In this document: one piece after another, positions 32,776 to 44,260 of the stretch | Layout: every line of letters begins with the position of its first letter | How positions within the stretch are numbered: the stretch's first letter is position 1 | Assembly: GCF_963678635.1 (NCBI RefSeq) | Contig: NC_087066.1 | Coordinates: forward strand, 10,630,723 to 10,694,722 | DNA length: 64,000 bases | Direction of reading: 5' to 3' | DNA from: Symsagittifera roscoffensis | Lineage: Eukaryota > Xenacoelomorpha > Acoela > Convolutidae | Notes under the pieces: model-generated | The model's database searches: none | Seen by the model: the letters and a program-made list of their open reading frames with translations, nothing else | What the model was told of the DNA's origin: nothing | Made by a program: the position numbers and the translations under genes

Positions 32776-34190
32776 GTGTTGAAAACAAAAAATAATACAA
32801 AACCTAGTAATGTCAACAGAAAAAGAGTCAAGGTGCTTCAAGGACAAAAAAGTCTTGAACAATTTCTTGTCAGAGCGAAATATATATTTCAGAAAATTCA
32901 AATCTATAGTGATTTGGTAGTGACTTCCTGGACAAAAAATGAACTAATATGGCGTAATCCTGGATTCCCAACAATCGCATCGGGTATTAAATTGATGCTG
33001 CTCTTTGTCCAGATGATAAACAATGAAAAAAATGTAATCAAACCGATTTTCTACACCAGATGTGAATCTTTGGTGACAAATGCATATAAATTAAGAAGTT
33101 TTGTCGTTTGAGATTGTTTTGAATCAAGTGAATGAACGAGTAATTCACTCGATGTGAATAAACTAGTCAGTTTTTAAGCTGTTTAGTTCTATAACTCTTG
33201 GTCAAGACGAGATTTGAAAAAAAACGATACTAAACTTTCCATGTTATGTACATATAAATCAGAAGATAAATCAACCACATTTTTTGTCTTATGTTTCCTT
33301 GTGTTGAAATCAAACGACGAGAAACGTTTCAAATGAACGTTTTTAGGAATAAAAAATAAGATGTCGACATAATCCTTTTGATATAATACAGGAAAAACAC
33401 TTTAGTTCTGTAGAAAATTATTATTGATAGCTCTTTGATTTTATGAACGACAATGCTACTTTTTATTGCTATCTGGTACTCAATATGGGAATCTGGATAT
33501 AAAATGCTTATCTAATCTCTTAATCACAAGACTCGGTTTTAAATATTTATTTCTAATCAGTCTATTTTTTAATTGATAAACCACCAAATGCGATAAAACA
33601 AATCTCCGTCTCAAATTGTGCAATTTGTGGTATTGATGATATATTTAGATAGTTTTTCAATGCGCCACATGTCGACATAATGACGACTTTAAGGCCAATA
33701 ATAATTGAAAAATGGCCAAATGCAGTCGCAGAATAGACTAATGGCACAATTACAGCAATTAATTATTTACAGCTTAAATTAGAAACATTTTTTGGAACCC
33801 AAATGAATAAAAAATGAGAAGTATTACACCTCAATTTTTGGTATGAGCCCAAAATACAATCAAGCATTCTTATGTCATTTTGAAGGTTTTTAACAAGTTG
33901 ACTAAAAAATGCAGCGCTGAGTAACATGATTTGATAGATATGTTAAGAAGGATATAAAACCAAGATGACTTTTCGTAGTAAAATAGAAGGCAATTAGATT
34001 TTAATTTTGGAGTAAAAGTCTAATGCTTAATTTAATCGAATGGCACCACGAAATTGGAAGTGAGCATAAACATGAGATGCCACGCGACAGTCTTCTGCCG
34101 TTTTGGAATTCTCCGCCAAATTTCATACAATTTTTGGTCATACGTTTCTGGCTTGAAAATCATAATATTGTTTAAACGAAGTTGAAGTAT
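32776..34190. other. AT-rich sequence between the Rheb-like gene and PEPD
   Basis: I see nothing assignable here. A 111-codon plus-strand frame (32776-33111) has no recognisable content and is probably chance. The region probably contains the Rheb-like promoter and the PEPD 3' flank. Confidence 0.4.
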
Positions 34191-34198
34191 TGAGCTGG

Positions 34199-37100
34199 TC
34201 AAAACTCCACTTTCAGATTCGTCTTCTTCATTTCTGCTTCGATCTCTTCTACAGTCCTCGGAACTTCAGTTAGCAACTCACACCCTGTTTCAGTAATCAC
34301 CACATTATCCTCTATTCTCACTCCTCCGAATCCGAAGAAGTCTCTTAATTTGTCCCTGTTGAGGAACTTGGCTCTGTTGTCATCAAGGAAGGCGTCGTTG
34401 AGGAGTTTAGAGATGAAGTAGCATCCTGGCTCCACTGTTAGCACCATGCCCGCTTTCAGTTCACGCGCAGTACGCAGACTGGAAAGTCCTGAAAGCAATT
34501 TCGCATCTTGTTATCTATTTCAAGATAACAAGATAAAGCAATTATCTTGTTATCTTTTTATCTATACTATGTCAACTCGTAAACCATTGCTCAAAAAATC
34601 TCAATAAAGGACAAATTGCACGATAAGATCAATTTAATTTTGTACCCTGTGACAAATCTTTCACAATTTGTGATTTTTAGGTGAAGAATATAAATTCAAG
34701 TTCGGCAATTTTCGTGGCTGAGTATTGGAAGCATTTATGATATTTTAATGTTCCGTTTTTATGGTTTTAAGCCATTTCGGTAAGTTTTTTAAGTTTCACT
34801 TCTTTTGCTCAGCTTCAATAGTGCTAATTATATCCTAAAAATAACTGGATCTACTATAATGAGCTTCACCTCGTTTGCAAAAATTGAGAGTCTGAAGTAG
34901 GCTCACCAGCCAATCAGCATCCAGAAAAATAAGGTTTCTGAGAAATTGAAAAGCAATAAATATCACGTTGTTAACATAAAAACACCCGAATACAAATTTC
35001 CTCCCATTTTAAATGGTCGGAACAACAAGGTCTAGTAACTATACCCCATTGCTTATCGCAAGGGTAAACATGCTTCCAATACTCGGCCATAAAAAATTAC
35101 CGACGTTGAATTCTCGTTTTCACGATTTTGCTTACTATTTAATAGATAAACTTTACCTGCTTCTGAAGGTCTTTTTGGACCGTCCTCCGGATACCCATGT
35201 ACATCATGGACATCCACTCCCAAAAAATGCCCAAGTCCATGGGGCATGAAAACTGCTCCTACTCTGGCAGACAACATTTCATCGACATCACCAGTCACCA
35301 AATTCATGGCTTTGAGATCTGTCAGAAGTACTCTTTCGGCTAATACATGCATCTCAGTCCACATGACCCCTAACACATTCAAAACTAATTGCAAAAATCA
35401 GATCAGAAAGAGATCTAAAAACCACACTCAACCGTTGATTATTAAATTGAAGACTCAAAATATACGGATATTTCTGTATTTTTATACATAGTCTGCGCTA
35501 TTAATAGTAAGTAATGAATACTATAATAGCAACCATGTAAGAAAGAACTTTAGTCCGGATAATTTAAGTGTTTGATACATCGCATACTTAAGCCAAGAGT
35601 CATAATTAAAGTGAGCTTCAAATGTTTCCAGATGATATAACCAAATGCATGAGACATTGAGAAGTAACCATACGAATACGCGTCAAAAACTGAACAGAGA
35701 ATATAACACCAGACAGAAAAAAATGATATGACGTTTAATTACACTGTCACGCGCAAGCAAATCTTGCACAACAACTAATATGTTATTATTTTCAAAAGGA
35801 AGGTCATGAATTAGTCAAGGTGATATGATCCATAAAACTAAAAGTTTCGGCAATGGCCTTTATCTTACATACATTTACACGTCAGGACAAATCATAATAC
35901 AATTTTATACAAAAAAAAACGCAAATTTGTCCGTCGGAATCTTCCAAAAAAAGCCTATTTAAAGCACTTTTGGCACGTTTTTCAATAATTTGCCTGGGGT
36001 CGTTCTAGAGCTTTTAAAAACTTAGAAAATCTGGATGGTCATCTAAGATACAAAAATCAGAGCTGGATCTGGAATTTCCACTTTTTAAGGCGATAAATAA
36101 AAATTTCTGAGCTAGCCTTTAGAACTAGAAATACCACCCCAACCAGGTAAATTTTTGCTAGCGTGTCAAATATGGCATTTGTAGGCTTTATTGAAGCGTA
36201 TTGATTGTAACTTTTCTGTATAAGTACACTTCCCTTTTCCCAACTGGGTACAAATACCATTTTCTACAATTAATCTAAATCATATGAGTGGTTCAAGTAC
36301 AGCACTCCAGAATCAAAATAGTTTGTTGAACTTCCGTATTAATCTCACCTGGTTTGGCAGCATCCATCACAGCTCTGTTGGCCTTGAGCACTGCATTGTA
36401 GATGGCGGCCTGGTCAGGCGTGAACTTTCCATTGGCAGGGAAGGAGCAACTGATATCGGAACAGTAGCAGTAGTACTCAGCGCCCATGTCAAACATACAC
36501 ATATCTCCGTCCTTTAATCAAACATTTGTTCACACCTCCATTCTTTTTTTTCCAGAAAAAATCAAAATCTTCGACTAGTTTGCCAATTAATTTGGAACAG
36601 GTACTTCAAAACTTGGACATTTCGGTGTTTCGGGCTTCATTTAGTTCGGTGTTTTAAGTAATTTACATAATTGTGTTAACTTTTTTCATCTTGCCTTTAT
36701 CAGCTTGCTGTTTGGTTCGCCTGCATGTCCATAGTGCAAAATGGAAGCGTTGCTCCCAGACGCGGCAATACATGTGTAGCACACATGCCGTGCACCACCT
36801 GAAAAAAGTATCAAATTTTCGTAGAACTCAATTTTGACACTTAATAAGTTATTTAAATAGGTCGAACACTACTTCAACTGAGGCAAGTCTCGTTGATAAA
36901 TCAAAGCAAAAATCAGAAAAAAAACTTACAAGACTTAGGGGAAGCAGAGCTTTGCGCCGCTTGCGATGCTGAAAAAAAAACACAAAAATCAAAAGACAAA
37001 AAACGGACTACACTTAGAGGAAGCAGAGCTTCGCGCCACTCGCGATGCTAAAAAGTAGGAAAACACTCATTAACATAGCGAACAGAAAGTTGGAAAAGAG

Positions 37101-39950
37101 TAGAAAAAAACGCAATTTTTACAATCTCATCTTTCGAGTTTTCAAAAAAATAGATGCTCTTAAAGCTCTGCGAATTTCCGGAACAGTTTATGAATGGCAC
37201 TTTTTGATAAAAAAAATTAACTCAATTTGAGAAAACTGGATCAATAAGAATAACTTTTATTTGGCTGAGAACTCTGAAAAATAAATTTCACTTCCGAAAC
37301 TAGAAGTCGATCACATTTTTGTGACTTTTACACTTTTGCTGTTTGATAGTGGAGTTTGCCTTCCTTTATCAAAGGAAATGAACTGAACTTAAGAAGTCAA
37401 AAGTCAAATCGCGAAAAAGTAGACTTGAGCCTGAAAAAAACTATCGCGACCTATATCAGAGTCTGAACTACGTTCATCGACTCTTAAACATGAAAAAAAA
37501 AATTGTGTTACGCGTTTTTTAATCACTAGCAAAAAAGCGCTAAAAATAGACAAATACGTCAAATGAGACGAATTGAAATTGTTCGGTTTTTTAAAATATA
37601 CTGTTATAGGAGCCAAGCTCAGAAGAAGAAAAAAAAACGTTTTAGCTGAATAAAAACTACAACCGATTCTTAAACTGATAAATTTACAGAAAAACAACAA
37701 TTTTACAGCAAAGTACAATAAAAATTAGTTGTCCGTACCAAAAAAACACTAAAAAATTTCAAATAACTTTTAGGAACTAAAAAGAAAATATCATTGAACT
37801 ATATTATTCTGAACAAAATAAAATACGCAGAACCAGATGAATAAAACAAGCCGCGAAAATAATCTCAAGTTTACATTTCAAAATGAGAAATTGTTCTAGA
37901 AAGTTTGCAAAAAATCAGAAGTTTCGGAAATATTTACTTTTGTTTCTGATAGCACTTTTAAAAAAAGATAAGCTAAAAAGCAAAGCGAATAAAAATTTTC
38001 AATTATTTGCTATAAAATAGCTTCAAATTGATAAAAAAGTGAAAATAAAATAAAGGCAAAATATTCAAACGATTGCCGCAAAATATCATAATTAAAATAA
38101 AAATTCAAAGAATACAGCCAGAAAGAAACCAGCCCCTGAATCTTGTGCGACATTCGCCACTTTCTTTGGTAGACAAAACAATCAAAACAAAATTGCAACA
38201 AATTTCGACATTTCAAGTTAAACTGCTCAAACCTAAAACACGCTAAACCAATGAAAACTATAACTAATTGCACGCACTTGTCGAACAGAACAATTAACCT
38301 TGCTTCCAAAAAACTGAAAAATTAATGCGAAAACAGTTTCAAAAAGTTCTTCTCTTATGTAAAAATTTGGAATGTAAAACAACCAGAAAACACTTGACAA
38401 GAAAGTTACAGAATTAAACACCCGGTAAATAAGGCGACGAAAAAATCAATTTATATTAAAACTTTTTTCAGCTGTAGACTCAGTATACTTGCAGAAGCTC
38501 TGGAATAGCTGTTAAACGTGTTATATTCCAAAAGAGGAGGTCCTTCAATTGGAGCTACTGTGAACACAGTTCTTCACGGGAAAAAGTCTGGTACCCGATT
38601 GCGATACCCTTGCTTATCTCAAGAGTAAATATGACTGCAAGATGATTAACACTAACCTTTAGAATAAGTATGATGTTGAAAGAGGCTTTCGAGCTGATAC
38701 TCGAACAGGCCCGGTCTCATGCTTTGCATGACAGCCTTGTGTGCTTGACTACTGATCTTGTTCGCATATTTGATCACTTCAATTTCTTCTGGGGTTTTAA
38801 AAACACGTAGCTCACTCAGCGCAGGGTACAGAAGATCCAGATTTTGCTTGAATGAATCGATTCCCTTGCAAAAAAATCAATCGGTCAAAAAGCTCAAAAT
38901 AAAAGCGACTCATCTGGCAAGAATAGCCAGTGTTGCGCATGTAGTACCGGCTATCAAGATTACTACTTCCCAACAAAAATACTTTAGGAAAAATTTTTTA
39001 AAATTTCTGTGCAACTTCTTGGAAAAGGGCAAAAAAAACTGGTTAAAAACTGCAGTATAAGAAGTAGTTTGAGCTAAAACAATGTAAAATTGAAGTAGAT
39101 TTAAATTAAGTATCAAAAAAACTGAATTCTCAGTATCACCAAACTTCGGGAAGTTTGGCTTGAAAACCCATTTTTTCCGACACTGAGACAACTTTTTTGT
39201 AACCCAATTAACTTCAGGCAGGTTTTTAATGTATTACCACAATACACCTCGTACGAGCTTTCCTTACGGTATTGGGAAAAAACACCCCCTCCCATGAGGT
39301 GATCAGAACAAACATGATCTGGACGACGTCCAAAAAAACTTGAGACAAGATTACGCTGACAGAGCAAAAATTACTAGCAGTAATTTAAAAATGGCCTGTT
39401 CTTCCGGGAAAGAAATCATCTATTCTGGTTTTATCAAATAGAAACAACCTGCTAACTTTAAAGAAAGTTGTTAACACACCTTGAAATATGCAGGCTCAGT
39501 GATTCGATTACTGTCGGTATTTAATCCCTTCAAGAGCAGCAATTCATCAGCACTCGCTTTCAATACGCTCAACATGTCGCACACATAATGAACCTCATCA
39601 ACCTCATACTTATTTTTGAAATGTTCCAAATTGTGTATTACACCACACCAAATTTCATAATCAGGTGGATGTTTGGGAACAAAAAGAATAGATTTACATG
39701 TCTTGACATGAATAGCACCATAAAAGTCAGGCTCGATAGCCCCAAAGCACCAATGAAAATTTGATTCTTGACGAAACGCATTCTCCGCGTCAGAAGTAAA
39801 GCCGCGGTATGTATCGTTTCCAGCTTGCAGTAGTATGAAAGCTTTTCGTGATACTTTTCCGGCAAGTTGATCACATAGCCGTAGCCGATTTTTGGTGAAC
39901 AATTTCATCGGTACTGACAAGGTTTTACTACTCAAAGCGTAAGCAACCAT
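34199..39950 (-). CDS. PEPD: Xaa-Pro dipeptidase (prolidase)
   Basis: Six exons join in phase: 39950-39480, 38864-38657, 36798-36695, 36511-36349, 35369-35157 and 34488-34199, for 482 residues (human PEPD has about 493). The N-terminal creatinase-like domain (residues 1-180) precedes the pita-bread metallopeptidase domain. All five metal ligands of the family are seen: Asp269 (MFDMG), Asp280 (SDISC), His363 (GLGHFLG), Glu about 405 (LTVEPG) and Glu about 445 (GVRIED). Prolidase is a cytosolic, manganese-dependent enzyme that cleaves X-Pro dipeptides in collagen and proline recycling. Introns are 96-1858 nt away from simple sizes and hold repeats. The intron after exon 3 has a GC donor (AAAG|GCAAGA). 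The start ATG at 39950 is the first in the open frame. Confidence 0.93.
35041..35069. repeat. Short copy of the dispersed CCCTTGCTTATCGCAAGGG repeat
   Basis: 'ccattgcttatcgcaagggt' lies in the last intron of PEPD and matches the core of the copies at 31273-31343 and 38558-38630. Confidence 0.5.
36933..37054. repeat. 79-bp-period tandem pair in a PEPD intron
   Basis: 36933-36976 and 37012-37054 share 'gaagcagagct' followed by 'cgcgatgct' with few changes. They sit just upstream of PEPD exon 3 (to the right on the plus strand). They are GC-richer than the intron around them. Confidence 0.6.
38558..38630. repeat. Copy of the dispersed CCCTTGCTTATC repeat
   Basis: This lies in PEPD intron 2, next to exon 2 (38657-38864). 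It matches 31273-31343 along about 70 bp, including 'acgggaaaaagtct' and 'acccttgcttatc'. Confidence 0.55.
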
Positions 39951-40020
39951 GTTTACTCTGAAAATTAGACTAACATAGTGAACAGTCAGTAAATCACAAA
40001 CGAAATCAAGAAATAAAAAA

Positions 40021-40096
40021 AAAGTATTTTGACCAAGACAGTGTCATGTAATTATGTTTTAAGAATTACATGACACTTTTAAAGTATTTTGACCAA
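40021..40096. repeat. 14-bp hairpin flanked by 16-bp direct repeats
   Basis: AGTGTCATGTAATT (40040-40053) pairs exactly with AATTACATGACACT (40064-40077). The hairpin is bracketed by identical AAAGTATTTTGACCAA copies at 40021-40036 and 40081-40096. It lies between the PEPD start and the LINE. It could be a miniature inverted-repeat insertion with a long target duplication, or a recombination product. Confidence 0.7.
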
Positions 40097-40182
40097 ATCC
40101 GTAAGGATTTCAACAAAACTTATCTAAATGACGATAATCTAAACAAAACTTATGTACACTTATTAAATAGTTTCATATAAAC

Positions 40183-40595
40183 ATGTCAAATCAACGTCAT
40201 AGCTGCAAATCATGCCGTAAACCAATGATGTCTTCTGCTGAAATGTACCACTGTGCGGGATGTGACGCAAGGATGCATCTTGATACTACATGCACTGTTT
40301 TGACACCTGTGGCAGTCAATTGAATCAGGGAACTGGGAACGAGGGTCATGCTTCTCTGCAACGACTGTGTAGCAAACAACAAGAGCAACGACTTTGTTCA
40401 AGATGCTACAATTCAGCAATTTAAAGATAAGTTCACTACTGATATTATTGAGAGCAAATTTATTCCGGTCGTCAATACCCTAAAGCCTGTAATCGAAAAC
40501 ACGATAGAACAAATTTTCAATTCAAAAATGAATGCGCTTACCGAAAAAATAAATTTGTTTCAGCTGTATCTCATTGTGCAGCATCTGTACTTTTA
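40183..40595 (+). pseudogene. LINE ORF1 fragment with PHD-like finger
   Basis: The frame from the ATG at 40183 carries CKSC, then CAGCDARMHLDTTC, then CNDC, a Cys4-His-Cys3-like order seen in PHD fingers of LINE ORF1 proteins. One in-frame TGA interrupts it at about 40321. A helical stretch follows, then the frame ends at 40595 where endonuclease sequence begins in a different frame. Confidence 0.55.
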
Positions 40596-42480
40596 GTGAC
40601 TGAAACCTGGCAAAATGATCGAATTGAAGACACTGAACTCATGCTACTTGAATCAGGGAATTCAAACATTGGATTTTAAAGTTTGAGTTTGAGTAAATTC
40701 TGTTTGAGTTTGATGTTTGAGTTTGACTCAAACAGTGAAATGATGTTTGAGTTTGAGTTTGAATTTTTTATGTTGACACTCAATTTTCATGTCTTTAACC
40801 TTGGCATGACATACACCGTTTTTTGCGTAGATTCTATTGAAAATGACCAAATTGCATTTAAACCAAAACAACAAAAATCTACCATTTATTGGCAATTAAC
40901 AGTAACAATTAGCAACAGTAGCAATTAACAAGTAACAGAAGTAAATCAGTTAAAGAGATAGCAGTTTTTATTCAAGAAAGCATTTCTTGCTTGATTTTCG
41001 GGCAACATGCAATTTTGCAAAAAGTTTCGAGAAATTCTTGTCAAAGAGAACACACATTCTTGTCATACATTTCCGGCGATCTTTTTTTAGTCCACCAACA
41101 TATTCAACCAAATAAAAATCATGAACTGAATTGCTTGTAGAAGTCGGCTTCTTCCATTCTTGGCGCAGGATTGCATCATTAGCATTCTCTCCCGACATTC
41201 ACAGCACTGAAATTATTCGAACCGATTATTCGACTCCGATTCGAAATGCCTGATAGTAATAGAATGTCAAAGATCCACGAAATTAAAAAATAATGCGCGA
41301 TTTTCTTACGGAAAAAATCCTACACAAAAACAGGCAGGGTTTGAGTTTGAGTTTGATGTTTGAGAATATAGACGTCTACAGTTTCAGTTTGAGTTTGAAA
41401 GGAATAGTTTGAGTTTGATGTTTGACTGTTTGAGTTTGAGTTTGAACTCCCTGACTTGAATATTCTGTTTATAGAGCGGACCGCAAATTAACAGGTAACA
41501 CTTCGAATCACGGTGGTGTTCTTATCGCAGTAAGAGATTGTTTTAATTCATATAAACTAAATCTAGATCTACCAGAATGTGCATTAGCGGTTGAAATAGA
41601 AGTGAACAATTTTAATTTCGTGATTTTTTGCGTATACAATCCCCCAGAAGATAGCAAATACAGATATAATTTTGAAGATTTCAAAAAGAATTTTGATTCG
41701 ATTGTCCCCATTAAAAATCATCATATTCTTTTATGTGGCGACATAAATTTCCCTCAAACGGATTGGAGAATTAACCAAAGCACGAGTATATATGAAAATG
41801 AAATTTTGGAATTAGTAGACGAAGCAGAAATGAATCAAATAATTGAATTTCCAACTTGTGGTTCAAATATATTAGATGTCGCTCTATTGAGGGGGTTGGA
41901 GGGTTTCGCTGAAATTTGCACGAATTTTGAAAAAAGCTATAATATAACAGATCACAGACCTATATCGCTGAAAATTGAAATAGATGTTCAAGACGAAAAA
42001 CCAGTCAAAGAAATTTTTTATAGTTTTTGCTCGGCGGACTATGATGGCATGATTGATTATATGCAGAAATATTCCTTTTCACCTATTTGTTTTACAAATA
42101 TCGATAGAATGTCTGACGAAATGTACGAATATATCAACAATCTAATTTCAAATTTTGTTCCAAAACGAACCATGCATAGACAAAAATTACCGCCTTGGGT
42201 GAGTCCAAAGACTTCAAATTTGACTAAAATTCTAGAAACAAAGCGAAAACAATTCGACTCAAGGCCTACTCCCCACTTGCAGGAAACGATAACGAATTTT
42301 GAAAACAGTTTAATGCAAAATATGGAACTAGAACGAGTAGAGTACCAAGAAAGTATCTTAGGTTCTCAAAATACTAACATGATTTTCAAACATTTCAAAA
42401 ACTTGAAAAAGCAGAAGTCGAGCCTACCGCGTGAAATGGAATTAAATATAAGGAGTCAACTGAGAAAGTCGAAAAATTAA
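40570..42480 (+). pseudogene. LINE APE-type endonuclease, interrupted by a transposon
   Basis: The N-terminal endonuclease block (LLVTETW, with the conserved Glu) is at about 40590-40652. After the inserted transposon the frame resumes in phase from 41461 ('SVYRADRK', 'GGVLIAVRD') and continues through LCGDINFPQTDW, 'NILDVALLRG' and ITDHRPISLKIE, which carry the family's active-site Asp, Asn and His. The protein would nick target DNA to prime reverse transcription. The reading frame is lost near 42455. Confidence 0.7.
40653..41454. mobile_element. 802-bp non-autonomous DNA transposon inside the LINE
   Basis: It starts TCAGGGAATTCAAAC and ends with the inverted match GTTTGAACTCCCTGA (14 of 15 pairing). 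The flanks are identical CTTGAA hexamers (40647-40652 and 41455-41460), a 6-bp target-site duplication. Both subterminal regions hold runs of TTTGAG-type repeats. Removing the insert and one hexamer restores the phase of the LINE endonuclease frame, confirming the boundaries. The interior has only a 76-codon minus-strand frame (41198-40968) with no transposase motif I recognise. The superfamily is undecided; a 6-bp duplication is uncommon. Confidence 0.85.
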
Positions 42481-43915
42481 ATAATTTTTTCCACTCTGTA
42501 TTTACTCCGAAATTGAATTTTAAAGTAACAGACATTGCTTGCGAAAATGCTTCCCTCATAAATTTTGAGATATCTCAAAACAAAATCCGAGAATTGTTGA
42601 CTAAACTGGATGTAACAAAAAGTAAAGGCCCGGATGGCCTGCCGCCTTGTTTTTTGAAAAGTTTAGCTAAACCGATGAGCTCCATTTTAAATGCTATTTT
42701 CAAAAATATCAAGAGGGTACGATGTGTACCTAAATTCTGGAAAAGTGCTGCTATTTCGCCCATACACAAAAAAGACGACAAAAGACAAATAAAAAACTAC
42801 AGACCTGTCTCGTTATTAACAATTATCTCTAAAGTGCTCGAAAAATGCATGTACGAACCACTTTACGATCACTTTCAAAAATACATGAAATCAAGTCAAC
42901 ATGGTTTTGTTTAAAAAAAGTCGGTTGTAACTAATCTGTTAGCATTTTTACAACGATTTTACGAGGCGCTGGATAAAAATCCGAACGATGAAGTGCTCGT
43001 TTATTGCACCGATTTTTCCAAGGCATTTGATAAAGTGCCCCATTTTGAATTGTTGAAAAAAGTGGCGAATATTGGAGTAGGGGGGTGTTTTTTGGAAGTC
43101 TTAGCGAGCTATCTTGAAAACAGAACGCAGTGGGTAAAATGTGACAATGTATCATCCTCTTCTAAATTAGTTACAAGTGGAGTTCCTCAAGGGTCTCTGC
43201 TGGGGCCGTTACTGTTTTGCATTTTTATAAATGACCTGCCAGAAGTGCTAAAATTCACTACTCCCTTCATTTATGCAGACGATTTAAAACTTTTCTCGGC
43301 GGGCCTATCCAAATTTGAAATACAATCAGATATATCGGCTTTAGAAAAATGGGTGAACGGAAACAAAATGGAGTTGGCTCCTGACAAATGCAAAGAGCTG
43401 ATTTTTCGAGGAAACTCAAATTCAATTCAAATCAATGGGCATATGCTTGAATCAGTAGAAACAATAAAAGATTTGGGGGTACATACTGATAAAACCCTAA
43501 GCTGGTCAAATCATCTAATGGCGAGAATGAAAAAAGCTAATCAGATTTTCTATTTTGCTAAAAGAAATGTGGCAAAAGGGTTTCACAGAGAGTAAAATTG
43601 GGTGTTTACAAGTCAGCGGTATTACCACTTATAACATTTGCATCTTCGTGTTTTAATATATGCCGCGCAAATTTATCAAAACTTGAACGATTCCAGAAAA
43701 GAGCGCTAAAATGGGTAACAAACAGTTATGAGAGTGATTATCTAACGTTGTTGAAACGAACGAATACATTGCCCCTTACTATGTTCATACAGCTATGCAA
43801 TCTATTGAATCTATCGAGCTTTTTTCACAGTGAAAACGATTTACAAATAGGGCTATTAACCAACAAGTCTGCCTCAAATACAAGACAAAATGACGGCCCG
43901 ACATTAAGCCTTTAA
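42455..43915 (+). pseudogene. LINE reverse transcriptase
   Basis: RT blocks run in order: SKGPDGLPPCFLK, 'WKSAAISPIHKK', 'NYRPVSLLTIISKVLEK', then after an in-frame TAA at 42912-42914 'TDFSKAFDKVPH' (first Asp), 'SGVPQGSLLGPLLF' and 'FIYADDLKLF' (YADD catalytic box). The thumb and connection follow, and after a frameshift near 43595 'YKSAVLPLITFASSC' and 'LERFQKRALKWVT'. The C-terminal Cys-rich segment follows to about 44130. Confidence 0.8.
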
Positions 43916-44188
43916 AAAGTCCGCACAGAAAAAGCTCGCGCTGAGTTTTGTTTCAGGCTGTCTCGGGTGGCCAATCATCTACCTGGAACAGTAGATTTCT
44001 TCAATCCCACGGGGCTAAAAAACAGACTTTTGAATTTTATGTGGACCTATAAAATGGCGAAATTCAATGAGGCGAATCCTTGCACATGGATACTGTTTTG
44101 TGATTGTCGAAACTGCAGGGATGTATGGAAGACGTTTTAAGAAGAAACGAACTGGGAGCAGTCCCATCAGAAGTACTTCTGAGAATCC

Positions 44189-44260
<72 letters not shown>
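44189..44260 (+). repeat. (AAC)24 microsatellite, LINE tail
   Basis: About 72 bp of pure AAC follow the LINE 3' UTR (ends 'tctgagaatccac'). CR1-like LINEs often end in a short repeat; expansion here is probably by slippage. Poly-Gln and poly-Asn frames across it are not genes. Confidence 0.9.

Larger units (their letters stand above)
40183..44260 (+). mobile_element. CR1-like LINE, decayed, ending in (AAC)n
   Basis: The parts in order are a PHD-like zinc-finger ORF1 piece, APE endonuclease, reverse transcriptase, a C-terminal Cys-rich segment (FCDCRNC) and an (AAC)24 tail at 44189-44260. The layout, with a PHD-type ORF1 and a simple-repeat 3' tail, is typical of the CR1/L2-like group. ORF1 runs straight into endonuclease sequence at about 40565, which indicates an internal deletion. 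The endonuclease is split by an 802-bp DNA transposon. Frameshifts near 42455 and 43595 and an in-frame TAA at 42912-42914 break ORF2. Confidence 0.75.

Noticed and set aside
37404-38421. Hydrophobic Phe/Leu-rich minus-strand ORFs
   Set aside because: They lie in a PEPD intron and arise from poly-A/T-rich sequence.
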